The translations under genes and the position numbers were made by a program. A DNA stretch of 64,000 nt from Bin87 sp965204905 (GTDB taxonomy: Bacteria; Chloroflexota; Dehalococcoidia; Lucifugimonadales; UBA3495), in NCBI GenBank assembly GCA_965204905.1, contig OZ242042.1, forward strand, positions 4,029,832-4,093,831. The letters are read 5' to 3'. The stretch's first letter is position 1. The number at the start of each line of letters is the position of its first letter. Positions 56,690 through 64,000 of this stretch are shown here, piece after piece. The notes under the pieces are model-generated. The model made no database searches. It saw only the letters and a program-made list of their open reading frames with translations, and was not told where the DNA came from.

Positions 56690-58462
56690 TCAGCCCAAAA
56701 GGTCAAGCACATTCTGGAAAGGGCTTTCCATGACCACGCCGCCGGCTACGGCATCGGCCAGCGCGGACGGATCGGATACCGGCGGATAGCATACCGTATC
56801 GAGGCAAACGTGGGCTTGGGCCGGCGCTGCGCCGTTTTCGACGGTTGCCAGCTTGATGAGGAGGTTTGGAGACTCCAACGCCATTGCGGCGGCCAGCATG
56901 GCTTCGGCGTCCGGCGCCCCGGGCCAGCCTTCGACGGTTACTTCAACCACCGGGTTAATGTAGCGGTCCACGGCGACGGCGTAGTCAGCGGCCAGTTCGC
57001 CGTAGTCGCGGTTGGCCTCGGCGTAGGCGCTGAGGGTGTGGTGGGCCGTGTGGAGGTAACGCTCCTCAAAGGTGACGTGGCTCAGCCGCATCATGCCGAG
57101 GGCAGCGGCCACGTTTTCCGCCAGCGGCTTTTCCCTGACCTGTAGATAGCCGGGTCGGTCGGGCGTATCCTCGATGTCGAAGAATCCGCCGCGTTGGCCG
57201 TCCTGGAACCGTTCGTACAGGACGCCGGCAGCGTGTTCGGCAGCCTGACGATAACGGTCGCTGCCCGATGGCACAGCGTCGTGGCCGTCCAAAGCGGCGA
57301 GCAGGAAAGATGCCCAATCGACCAGCAGGTCGCCATCCGCAGGGGATGAGTCGCCAATCGGGGGATAGACGTGGGACAGTCGGCCGGATGCTGCGGAGTC
57401 CACCAGCGCGTCCAGCGTTTTGACGGCGGCGTCCGTCAGCTCGGGACGCCCCAGCTTCCAGGCCGCCGAAAAGAGCATGGACACCGCCTGCGCGGTCAGT
57501 GAAGCGTAGCCGTGAGGGTCAACAGGCGGCGACGGGATGGCAGCCCGCACCGGCGCTGATTCAGCGAAGTAATCCGAGTGTGCGCCCTGGCTGCCGCGGA
57601 TTGTTGACGCTTGGGCATCGAGCAAAGTTGTCAGGATGTAGTCGATGGTTTCGCCGGCGCAACGCGAGTAGTCAGGGCGTTGCAGCAGGACGCCTGCGTC
57701 CATGAAAACGTTGACCAGGGCGATGTTGTCCTCGGCCATCTTTTCGTGTTGGGGTTGCGTCCAATCCGACGACATAACGAAACGGAAAAAGCCCCCGTCG
57801 ATTTGGTCGTGCAAAGCTCCGTTGACCAGCGCGTCTAGGCTTTTCTCCAGCATGACGCGGAAGAAAGGTTCGCGGGTGGTGCGGTAGCGATGCAGCAGCA
57901 GGCGCAGCATCGGGGCCGCCGGGAATTTAGGCGCGGTGCCGAATCCACCGTTGCCGGGATCGTAGGTTCCGGCGACGCGGCGGGTGATGGCGTCCACCAG
58001 CGCCGCATCAGGTTCCTGGCCGGCGGCGGCGCGGGCGGCGTGTTCACGGCGCTGGCGCCGGATGTCGTTGCCCTGCTCGTACAACTCCGGCTTGCGCTCA
58101 GCATAAGCGCGGCTGACCTCGTCCAGCATGGCGAGAAACTGGTCGGCGGGCAGGTAGGTGGCGCCGGCGATGTAGCCGCCGTGAGGGGTCAGGAAGGATG
58201 TGGTGGGCCAGCCGCCCACGTTGTAACGTGCGTTGACGTCGGGGCGATGGTCAGTGTCCACCCGGACGGGGATGAAGCGCTCGTTGAGTAAACGAGCCAC
58301 GTCCGGGTCGGAATAGGTCGTGTCGTCCATCTCGTGGCACCAGTAACACCACACGGCGTTGATGGACAGCAGGATGGGACGATCATGTTGCTGGGCAGCG
58401 GCAAAGGCGTGTGCGCCCCAGGCTCGCCAGGCTACCACGTCAGTCGTTGCTGATAATGACAC
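56690..58462 (-). CDS. YyaL/DUF255-type thioredoxin-domain protein
   Basis: The 590-residue protein has an N-terminal thioredoxin-like domain (1-140) with the motif VWCYWCHEMDDTTYSD (Cys39, Cys42), FIPVRVDTDHRPDVNARY and GGWPTTSFLTPHG. An alpha/alpha-barrel-like region resembling six-hairpin glycosidases follows (GGFGTAPKFPAAPMLRLLL, DQIDGGFFRFVMSSDWTQPQHEKMAEDNIALV). This is the spermatogenesis-associated protein 20/YyaL architecture. The biochemical role is not established; a redox or sugar-modifying role is possible. It overlaps the retropepsin-like gene by 23 bases. Confidence 0.93.
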   Translation of the reverse strand: MSLSATTDVVAWRAWGAHAFAAAQQHDRPILLSINAVWCYWCHEMDDTTYSDPDVARLLNERFIPVRVDTDHRPDVNARYNVGGWPTTSFLTPHGGYIAGATYLPADQFLAMLDEVSRAYAERKPELYEQGNDIRRQRREHAARAAAGQEPDAALVDAITRRVAGTYDPGNGGFGTAPKFPAAPMLRLLLHRYRTTREPFFRVMLEKSLDALVNGALHDQIDGGFFRFVMSSDWTQPQHEKMAEDNIALVNVFMDAGVLLQRPDYSRCAGETIDYILTTLLDAQASTIRGSQGAHSDYFAESAPVRAAIPSPPVDPHGYASLTAQAVSMLFSAAWKLGRPELTDAAVKTLDALVDSAASGRLSHVYPPIGDSSPADGDLLVDWASFLLAALDGHDAVPSGSDRYRQAAEHAAGVLYERFQDGQRGGFFDIEDTPDRPGYLQVREKPLAENVAAALGMMRLSHVTFEERYLHTAHHTLSAYAEANRDYGELAADYAVAVDRYINPVVEVTVEGWPGAPDAEAMLAAAMALESPNLLIKLATVENGAAPAQAHVCLDTVCYPPVSDPSALADAVAGGVVMESPFQNVLDLLG

Positions 58463-58880
58463 TGCCAGTCCGTCCCTCGTATGCCATGTTGAAATGCCTT
58501 AGGAAAGTGCGGCCGATGAGCGCGTAATAGGGTTGCCCGCTGGTGGCCAGATTAACACTGTCAAACGGCCCATCAATTGTGAAATCCAGTTCCGGGATGT
58601 AGATCTGCGCTCGATACATTATTGTCTCGAAAAAACCGCTGGCCCCGGCGATTTGGCGACGATCCAAGATTGGCAAGTTCAACGAATTAGCGATTTCCGC
58701 GTCTATTGCACTCTCCGTCGCTCCGGTATCCACCAGTGCCCGCCACCGTTCCGGAGGCAATTGGGCACGATGGCCCGGACTCGGCTGATAGTCGGGATCA
58801 TAGCCAATCTGTACGTCAATGGTTGGGCCGTACTGGATCAAGTCATAGGGGTTGTTATACCCGGAATCAGTCCTTGCCAT
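58440..58880 (-). CDS. Retropepsin-like aspartic protease family protein
   Basis: The 146-residue protein has the catalytic triplet context WRALVDTGATESAID (Asp51-Thr-Gly-Ala). A hydrophobic flap follows, and the distal 'YYALIGRTFLRHFNMAYEG' matches the 'LIGrdfL' block of bacterial retropepsin-like domains, which act as dimers with one Asp per chain. The pattern is complete. It overlaps the upstream DUF5678-like gene by 14 bases, so both are translated together. No signal peptide, so it is cytoplasmic. Substrate unknown; the small neighbour may be a partner. Confidence 0.88.
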   Translation of the reverse strand: MARTDSGYNNPYDLIQYGPTIDVQIGYDPDYQPSPGHRAQLPPERWRALVDTGATESAIDAEIANSLNLPILDRRQIAGASGFFETIMYRAQIYIPELDFTIDGPFDSVNLATSGQPYYALIGRTFLRHFNMAYEGRTGSVIISND

Positions 58881-59133
58881 GACGCTCGCGACGCTCTATT
58901 GCAGCAGCCAGTCCTTGCCTTTTCTTTTCAAGATTGAACTCGCCCACCAGCCTGATTAGGTAGGGGTTGGGATGAAATCGCGTCCACGCTTCCCGCCGGG
59001 CCTCCAGGCCATCATCGTAAATGCCCACCAGTTCGCCATCGTAGAATACCGCCCAATGGAGGAAGTGCTTATCTTCTAGGTAGTCCTGCATATTTTCATA
59101 AGCGGCTACATTTTCTTCCCAAGTGGCGGGCAT
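58867..59133 (-). CDS. DUF5678-like small protein paired with the retropepsin-like gene
   Basis: The 88-residue protein begins MPATWEENVAAYENMQDYLEDKHFLHWAVFYDGELVGIYDDGLEARREAWTRFHPNPYLIRLVG. The 'WAVFYDGELVGIYDD...A' segment resembles DUF5678 domains, which often sit beside aspartic-protease-like genes. The start at 59133 was chosen because AGGAGGT lies six bases upstream; the longer frame to 59214 has no ribosome site. A good promoter lies upstream on the minus strand. The function of the pair is unknown. Confidence 0.75.
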   Translation of the reverse strand: MPATWEENVAAYENMQDYLEDKHFLHWAVFYDGELVGIYDDGLEARREAWTRFHPNPYLIRLVGEFNLEKKRQGLAAAIERRERHGKD

Positions 59134-59185
59134 ATCGTACCTCCTGACCTCGATGTCCCCGGCGCGGAGCAATAGGCCAAGTACG

Positions 59186-59214
59186 ATTATAGGGTACACC
59201 CCAAAGCCCGGCAA
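59186..59214 (-). promoter_or_regulatory. Candidate promoter for the DUF5678-retropepsin-YyaL genes
   Basis: On the minus strand TTGCCG (59209-59214), a 17-base spacer and a perfect TATAAT (59186-59191), about 50 bases before the start at 59133. Confidence 0.55.
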
Positions 59215-59251
59215 GAAACCGCCGGCTCCCCGACAAATGATCCCGTCGCGC

Positions 59252-60289
59252 CTACCGCGTTCGCGGGTTGAAGGCGTCGTTGACCGCGTCGCCCAGGATG
59301 TTGAAGCAGAAGAACAGGAGCGTCACCGCGCCGATGGGGAATAAAATCAAGTGGGGATGGTTCAGCAACACTTGGGGGCTCCCGTTTTCAAACAGCATCC
59401 GGCCCAGGCTGGGCGTCGGCGGGAAAACCCCGATGCCGATCCAGCTCAGCACTAACTCGGCTCCGGCCACGCCCGCCAAGCCCGCCGAAACCGACACTAT
59501 CAGCGGGCTGAGGATGTTGCGCAGCATGTGTACCCGCAGGATATGGGAGGTGGACGCGCCGGTGACCAGGGCAGCCTCGATGTACTGGCTCTCCCTGGCT
59601 TGCAGTACCTGGCCACGCACCAACCGGGCCATGCCGAACCAGCCGAAGATGGCCAGGCCCATGGAGATGATCATGAAGTCCAGCACGCCGAGGCGGATAA
59701 TCCAGTCCAGGCCCGTCGCATCTTCGAAAGCCTGTACCGCAGTCAGGAGGCGAGGCCGAAAGGCGGAGACAAAGATGAGCAGCAGCAGGATTTCGGGGAA
59801 GGACGATGTCACCTCTCCCATGCGCATGATGACGGCGTCAACCCAGCGTCCCATGTACCCGCTCATCAACCCGAGGACGATACCCAGAACCAGCGTGCCG
59901 CCCAGCAGCGATGTTATGGTGATGATCACCGTGGTGCGCACGCCGAAAATGACCCGGGTGAGCATGTCGCGGCCCTGGCGGTCGGTGCCGAAGGGGTGGG
60001 CCAGCGAAGGGCCCTGCCGGGTGTTCTGAAGGTCCACCGCCCGGAAGTCGTAGGGCGTTATCAGCGGCGAAAACAATGAGCCAACGTACATGAAGGCTAT
60101 GATGGATACGCAAACCATCGCCAGTTTCTTGCGGGCCAGGCGCCGGAAGGCCAGGCTCCAGTAGCTGTGGCCGCGGATGGGCTGAGCGTCAAGCTCCAGT
60201 ATCTGGTCGCCCGAAAGCTCGCTTTCAGCCCAGTCCAGTCGCTCGGCCTGCGAGTCGCGCGTGGACATACCGGAACGGTCAGGCAACAT
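59252..60289 (-). CDS. Peptide/nickel-type ABC transporter permease (OppC/DppC-like)
   Basis: The 345-residue permease has an N-terminal OppC_N region (SYWSLAFRRLARKKLAMVCVSIIAFMYVGSLFSPLITPYD), six transmembrane helices, PFGTDRQGRDMLTRVIFGVRT, the EAA-type cytoplasmic loop 'ARESQYIEAALVTGASTSHILRVHMLRNILSPL', and a final NDAFNPRTR. It forms the inner-membrane channel with the OppB-like partner. GGGAG precedes ATG 60289, and it overlaps the upstream permease gene by 11 bases. There are no ATPase genes in this operon. Confidence 0.94.
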   Translation of the reverse strand: MLPDRSGMSTRDSQAERLDWAESELSGDQILELDAQPIRGHSYWSLAFRRLARKKLAMVCVSIIAFMYVGSLFSPLITPYDFRAVDLQNTRQGPSLAHPFGTDRQGRDMLTRVIFGVRTTVIITITSLLGGTLVLGIVLGLMSGYMGRWVDAVIMRMGEVTSSFPEILLLLIFVSAFRPRLLTAVQAFEDATGLDWIIRLGVLDFMIISMGLAIFGWFGMARLVRGQVLQARESQYIEAALVTGASTSHILRVHMLRNILSPLIVSVSAGLAGVAGAELVLSWIGIGVFPPTPSLGRMLFENGSPQVLLNHPHLILFPIGAVTLLFFCFNILGDAVNDAFNPRTR

Positions 60290-61226
60290 GGCCGGCTCCC
60301 AGCCTGATGCGCGGGTCCAACCATGGGTACATCAGGTCAACTATCAGGTTCGCCAGCACGAAGAAGGTGGTGGCGATGATGGCGAATCCCATGAGCACCG
60401 GGTAGTCCCTTGCGTTCAGCGCTTCAAGGGACAGTCGCCCGACGCCGGGAATCCCGAAGTAGATTTCCACGATGAAAGTGCCGCCGGCCAGTCCGGCCAA
60501 AATGAACCCGAAACTGGTGGTTACGGGGATCAGAGCATTGCGCAGAATGTGCCGGTACCGCACCGTGAGTTCGGGCAGGCCCTTGGCCCGGGCGGTGCGG
60601 ACGTATTCCTGCCCCAGCACGTCAAGGACGCTGGCGCGCACCAGCCTCACCACGATGGCGATGCCCGGCACACCCATGACGATGGCGGGCATGATGATTT
60701 TGGGAGAGAAGAACCCGTCCCATCCGCTGGTGGGGAGAACGTCCAGGTGCAGGGCGAACACCAGCAGCATGACCGGCGCGGTGATGAAAACCGGCAAAGA
60801 CTGAAAGGCCAGGGCGATAGCCACGATCAAATTGTCCCAACCGGTGCCCTGGCGCAGGGCGGCCAGCAGTCCCACCGGGATGCCGATTCCCAGAGTAATG
60901 ATGACGGCAGCCAGGTTGAGCTGCATGGAGACCAGGATGCGCGTCCCAATAACCTCCCGGACCGACTTGCCCCGGAACTTGAAGCTCTCGCCGAAGTCCA
61001 ACCGGGTTATCACGCCTTCCATGTAACGCGCGTACTGAATGAACAGGGGATCGTCCAGGCCCAACTTGGCGCGAATGCGTTCACGCACCTCGTCGTTCTG
61101 GTGCTGTCCTAACCAGATCTGCACCGGATCGCCGGGGCCGAGCCGCAGCATGGCGAAGGTGATGAAGGTGACGATGATCACCAGGAACGGCAGCCAGAGC
61201 AGCCTTCGGATTGCGTAAACGCCCAT
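60279..61226 (-). CDS. Peptide/nickel-type ABC transporter permease (OppB/DppB-like)
   Basis: The 315-residue permease begins MGVYAIRRLLWLPFLVIIVTFITFAMLRLGPGDPV. It has six transmembrane helices, the DFGESFKFRGKSVREVI segment, the EAA loop 'LGQEYVRTARAKGLPELTVRYRHILRNALIPV', and IVEIYFGIPGVGRLSLEALNARDYPVLMG. These are standard OppB features. The start was set at ATG 61226 (GGCGAGC upstream) rather than the longer frame. It lies between the binding-protein gene and oppC, with a palindromic repeat just upstream. Confidence 0.94.
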   Translation of the reverse strand: MGVYAIRRLLWLPFLVIIVTFITFAMLRLGPGDPVQIWLGQHQNDEVRERIRAKLGLDDPLFIQYARYMEGVITRLDFGESFKFRGKSVREVIGTRILVSMQLNLAAVIITLGIGIPVGLLAALRQGTGWDNLIVAIALAFQSLPVFITAPVMLLVFALHLDVLPTSGWDGFFSPKIIMPAIVMGVPGIAIVVRLVRASVLDVLGQEYVRTARAKGLPELTVRYRHILRNALIPVTTSFGFILAGLAGGTFIVEIYFGIPGVGRLSLEALNARDYPVLMGFAIIATTFFVLANLIVDLMYPWLDPRIRLGAGHVA

Positions 61227-61246
61227 TTTTTGCTCGCCGGTTCGGC

Positions 61247-61283
61247 GTAGGGGCGACATCCGCTTTTGGCGGGTCGCCCCTAC
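61247..61283. repeat. GTAGGGGCG/CGCCCCTAC palindrome, copy 3
   Basis: Arms GTAGGGGCGAC and GTCGCCCCTAC around a nested CCGC..GCGG, between the binding-protein and oppB genes. It may tune expression between them. Confidence 0.7.
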
Positions 61284-61299
61284 ATGGGTTCCACTCGCT

Positions 61300-63078
61300 C
61301 TATTGGTTGAAGTAGATGTAGCGATACTTGGGTATGCTCATCTGGAGCAGGAAGTAGTCGGATACCTCCGGCTTGATCAGGGCGTAGCCCTCTCCGCGAA
61401 ACCAGGTCCAGACCCAGGGGGCATCGTCGAGGACCATTTGCTCTACCTGGTTGTAGATCTCGAAGCGGCGCGCTCGGTCGCGTTCGGTTCTCGCCTCCTC
61501 GAGGAGACGGTTGACCTCGGGATTGTTGTAGTTGGTGTGGTTGTTGTTGCTTTCGCTGTGGAACAGCAGGTCCAGGAAGTTCTCCGGGTCGGGGTAGTCG
61601 GCAATCCAGCCGAGGGAGAACATTTGATACTTGCGGTCGTTGACATCCTGGAGGAAGGTGGCCCATTCGGTCTGCTGGATGTCGATCTCGATGCCCAGGG
61701 ATCTCCACTGTTCCAGCATGACTTCCAGATAAGTGGGTACGGTGGCACCGAAGCTGCCGGAGATGGTGAGGGTGATACGGGGGAAATCGCCGTTGGCCAG
61801 TGCGTCGGCGTAGGTGGAACTTTCCAGCAGTTCCCGGGCCAGGTCGGGGTTGTACGTATAGCCGCGCACGTTTTGATTGTAGGACGGGAAACCCGGGGGA
61901 ATGACGCCGGTGGCCTGAGAGACGCGATTATCCAGCACGTTTTCGGCGATACCCCGGAGGTCGATGGCGTAGTTCATGGCCTGGCGGACCTTGGGATCGT
62001 CGAAGGGAGGTTCATTGACGTTCAGACCGATGTAGAAGACCGAGAAGTCCTGGGCCGAACGATGCAGTTCCGGGTTGAGGGGGTCGTTAGGGTCCAGCAG
62101 ACGCGGCAAGTCGTCGGTGCCGACGCCGGTGAGATGGATCTCGTCATTCTCGTACATGATCATCGCGGTGCCGCCGCTCAGAATCATGTGGACGCTGTCG
62201 ATGTGAGGCGGCCCCAGGTGGTAGTGCTCGTTGCGCTCCAGGATGAGCAGTTCGCCGATGTCATATTGGGCCAGCCGGAAGGGTCCGGTGCCGTTGGGCT
62301 GGTCGAGCCATGAGCCGTCTTCGGTGACCTGGTCCTGGTCCAGCACGTAGGCGGTGGGGTAGGAGAGCTTGGCGAGGAAGTAAGACTTGGGAGCGTCAAT
62401 GGTGAATTCGACAGTGCGGTCGTCGATGACCCGCACACCGCGGACTTCGTCGGCCATCGTACACTTGCCATCGGCTTGGTCTTCCACAGTGCAAAGTTTG
62501 TCCTTAACTCCAACGATGTCTCCCAGGTAGGTATCGGCGGTGGTGGAAAGTGTGTCGGGGTCGGCGGCGCGTTCTATGGACCACTTGACGTCCTGGGCGG
62601 TTACCGGACTGCCATCCTGGAAACTGGCGTTTTCCCGCAGCACGAAGGTGTAAGTGAGACCGTCGTCGCTGACCGAACAACTCTCGGCGAGGTCAAGAAC
62701 GGGCTGGTAGTCCAGGCTGAGGGTGACCAGGCCGCCGAAAACCTCGTTGGTGATGACGCTGGAGGTGGCGTCGCTCACCAGGTGTGGGTCAATGCTCGGC
62801 GGGTCGGCGTAGAGCCTTACCAGGGTGCCGCCCTGGGGCGGCCGGTTATCGAAAGTCAAGTCAGCGGACGGGGCGCAACTGTCGCCCGGCGCAGATTGCG
62901 CAATTGCCGCTACTGTAGGAGGAGGCTCGGTGGCGCGGGACGGCAGCGTTGGCGTAGGTTCAGTGGCTGCGGGGGCCGCCACAGTCTCGGGAGACTCGCC
63001 CCCTCCGCAGGCAATTGCCAGGACCAATGCGGCGAGTATTGCCGGCAGAACCAAAAAACGTAATGAAGTGGAAATCAT
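61300..63078 (-). CDS. ABC transporter substrate-binding lipoprotein, family 5
   Basis: The 592-residue lipoprotein (lipobox VLAIAC, Cys24) has a Thr/Pro-rich linker (about 28-65) and an SBP_bac_5 domain with GGTLVRLYADPPSIDPHLVSDATSS, DGLTYTFVLRENASFQDGSPVTAQDVKWSIERAADP, GTGPFRLAQYDIGELLILERNEHYH and a distal ADYPDPENFLDLLFHSES. It binds peptides or similar ligands and delivers them to the OppB/OppC permeases encoded next. GGGAGGAGATT precedes the ATG. A strong promoter lies upstream. Confidence 0.95.
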   Translation of the reverse strand: MISTSLRFLVLPAILAALVLAIACGGGESPETVAAPAATEPTPTLPSRATEPPPTVAAIAQSAPGDSCAPSADLTFDNRPPQGGTLVRLYADPPSIDPHLVSDATSSVITNEVFGGLVTLSLDYQPVLDLAESCSVSDDGLTYTFVLRENASFQDGSPVTAQDVKWSIERAADPDTLSTTADTYLGDIVGVKDKLCTVEDQADGKCTMADEVRGVRVIDDRTVEFTIDAPKSYFLAKLSYPTAYVLDQDQVTEDGSWLDQPNGTGPFRLAQYDIGELLILERNEHYHLGPPHIDSVHMILSGGTAMIMYENDEIHLTGVGTDDLPRLLDPNDPLNPELHRSAQDFSVFYIGLNVNEPPFDDPKVRQAMNYAIDLRGIAENVLDNRVSQATGVIPPGFPSYNQNVRGYTYNPDLARELLESSTYADALANGDFPRITLTISGSFGATVPTYLEVMLEQWRSLGIEIDIQQTEWATFLQDVNDRKYQMFSLGWIADYPDPENFLDLLFHSESNNNHTNYNNPEVNRLLEEARTERDRARRFEIYNQVEQMVLDDAPWVWTWFRGEGYALIKPEVSDYFLLQMSIPKYRYIYFNQ

Positions 63079-63141
63079 AATCTCCTCCCGGGCAAAAGTA
63101 TTGTTATGCGACGATACGGAAGAGCGCCCGGAATCGGATTG

Positions 63142-63170
63142 ATTTTATACAGCGAAGGGTTTTGTTTCAA
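63142..63170 (-). promoter_or_regulatory. Candidate promoter of the binding-protein/permease operon
   Basis: On the minus strand TTGAAA (63165-63170), a 17-base spacer and TAAAAT (63142-63147), about 60 bases before the start at 63078. Confidence 0.55.
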
Positions 63171-63179
63171 ATCCCGTGT

Positions 63180-64000
63180 TCACCGGGAGCGGGGAGTTGC
63201 GCCGGCCAGCAGACGTTGCAGGTGGATGAGACCCTGTTGGCGGCGGGCGTTGTTGGCGATGCGTCCCCATGCGGGTTCCTGCAAGGCGGCGGCGAGTTCG
63301 CGGGTGATTTCGTTGTCGGACAGCGGGCCATAGCGCCGGTATAACTCCAGCATTTGCTCCGCGCCGGCGTGGTCGCCGGCTATTGACCCATAGCCATGCA
63401 GGAACGGAAGGGCAACGTTGACGGCGATGTCTCGCGCCCGCGCCGAACCAATGGGGGCGGGTTTGCCGTCGCCGGCTGCCACGGTCAGCGCTTTCGTCAG
63501 GGCTTTCGGATCGCCGTCAGCGGCTGCTCCTTGCAATCCGGCGATCAAACCCGATTCGCAAAAGCGCGCAACCAGAGCAACCGCGCCCAAGATGCGCCGG
63601 CGCGGATGGTTGGATGGCCTTACCCGGAACAGTCGCCACTCTTTTGAGTCCAGCGGCGGGCCGAGTCCGGCAGGTACGGGGCCGTTTTCAAACCCGGCCA
63701 GGCGGAGCAGGCATTGGGCCAACGCAGGCTCGCGCTGATTATAGGGCAGCCGTTGGACGATGGCGGCGATGACGGAGTAGGGCGCGGCGGTGGCCAGCAT
63801 CAGGAACGGATGCCGGTTGTGGCGGTAGCCCAGGGCATCACAGATTGATTCCCACAGGGTTTGCTCGGGCGACTGCGCGGCCATCAACATCCGTAGCCTT
63901 GAGCCGTGGGAAAGAAAACGCTCGTCGCCGGCGCGATTGAGGAGCGTCGCCATCTGCTCCGGTCGTTCCGGCCGGCGATAGCCGTGCTGAGCGAGAATTT
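63180..64000 (-). CDS. DUF2851-like protein, 5' end beyond the window
   Basis: The frame is open from the window edge (ILAQHGYRRPERPEQMATLLNRAGDERFLSHGSRL) to the stop at 63180, so the visible 273 residues are a C-terminal part. It has 'GDERFLSHGSRLRMLMAAQSPEQTLWESICDALGYRHNRHPFLMLA', which matches the DUF2851 pattern of a GD.RF....R helix followed by 'ALGY..N..PF'. The ATG at 63951 is internal, not the true start. Function unknown. The gene runs towards the binding-protein promoter. Confidence 0.75.
   Translation of the reverse strand, partial: ILAQHGYRRPERPEQMATLLNRAGDERFLSHGSRLRMLMAAQSPEQTLWESICDALGYRHNRHPFLMLATAAPYSVIAAIVQRLPYNQREPALAQCLLRLAGFENGPVPAGLGPPLDSKEWRLFRVRPSNHPRRRILGAVALVARFCESGLIAGLQGAAADGDPKALTKALTVAAGDGKPAPIGSARARDIAVNVALPFLHGYGSIAGDHAGAEQMLELYRRYGPLSDNEITRELAAALQEPAWGRIANNARRQQGLIHLQRLLAGATPRSR

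Overview
The window looks like a GC-rich genome of the phylum Chloroflexota, most likely Dehalococcoidia or the SAR202 group. This is an inference from gene content. It has an alternative complex III (act) cluster with cytochrome c maturation genes, a coenzyme F420 biosynthesis operon with luciferase-like (LLM) oxidoreductases, a bifunctional FBP aldolase/phosphatase, a Thr/Pro-linker lipoprotein, several Uma2 nucleases, and a UGSC-type selenoprotein candidate. No rRNA, tRNA or CRISPR array was seen. There are no complete insertion sequences, but many short palindromic repeats and two MITE-like elements are present.

Layout. 1-4.0 kb: the 5' part of an LLM gene, an MNT-HEPN protein, an alpha/beta hydrolase and a secreted metallopeptidase-like lipoprotein. 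4.0-8.0 kb: a toxin-antitoxin-rich stretch (DUF104-PIN pair, orphan HigA-like protein, MazF with an unfamiliar partner) around an in-frame UGA gene of 573 residues. 8.0-12.5 kb: peptide/nickel-type ABC ATPases, two tiny membrane proteins, an SDR lacking its catalytic Tyr, and a Uma2 protein. 12.5-28.5 kb (minus strand): a ROK kinase, then cytochrome c maturation genes (TlpA/CcmG-like, CcmI-like, CcmF, CcmH), then alternative complex III (cytochromes c, ActE, two ActD, ActC, a second NrfD-like subunit, split ActB, pentaheme ActA). 28.5-36.9 kb: a secreted FnIII/propeller-like protein with a structured leader, two Uma2 genes, three tandem cupins, a split D-glutamate cyclase pair, and a degenerate response regulator. 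37.0-43.7 kb: RecG, DegV/FakB, FakA, RuvB. 44.4-50.6 kb: cofG-cofH-cofD-cofC-LLM, a MITE, then FabI. 50.6-59.1 kb: a zinc-ribbon/TPR protein, class V FBPase, an aminotransferase, a small gene pair (one frameshifted), AspRS, a YyaL-like protein, a retropepsin-like protein and a DUF5678-like protein. 59.2-64.0 kb: OppC, OppB, a solute-binding lipoprotein, and the edge of a DUF2851-like gene.

The genes describe a respiring heterotroph. Alternative complex III would move electrons from quinol to cytochrome c, with hemes attached by the Ccm genes beside it. F420 made by the cof operon would serve LLM enzymes. FakAB and FabI handle fatty acids, and FBPA/P supports gluconeogenesis.

The most notable finding is the UGSC-family gene at 4933-6654. 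Its frame runs through a single TGA (codon 103), followed four bases later by a long SECIS-like hairpin, and it is fused to a large conserved-looking C-terminal domain. Other items worth attention are a candidate RNA switch before the gene at 29042, a 142-bp MITE with an 8-bp target duplication, and palindromic repeats translated inside RecG and CcmH.
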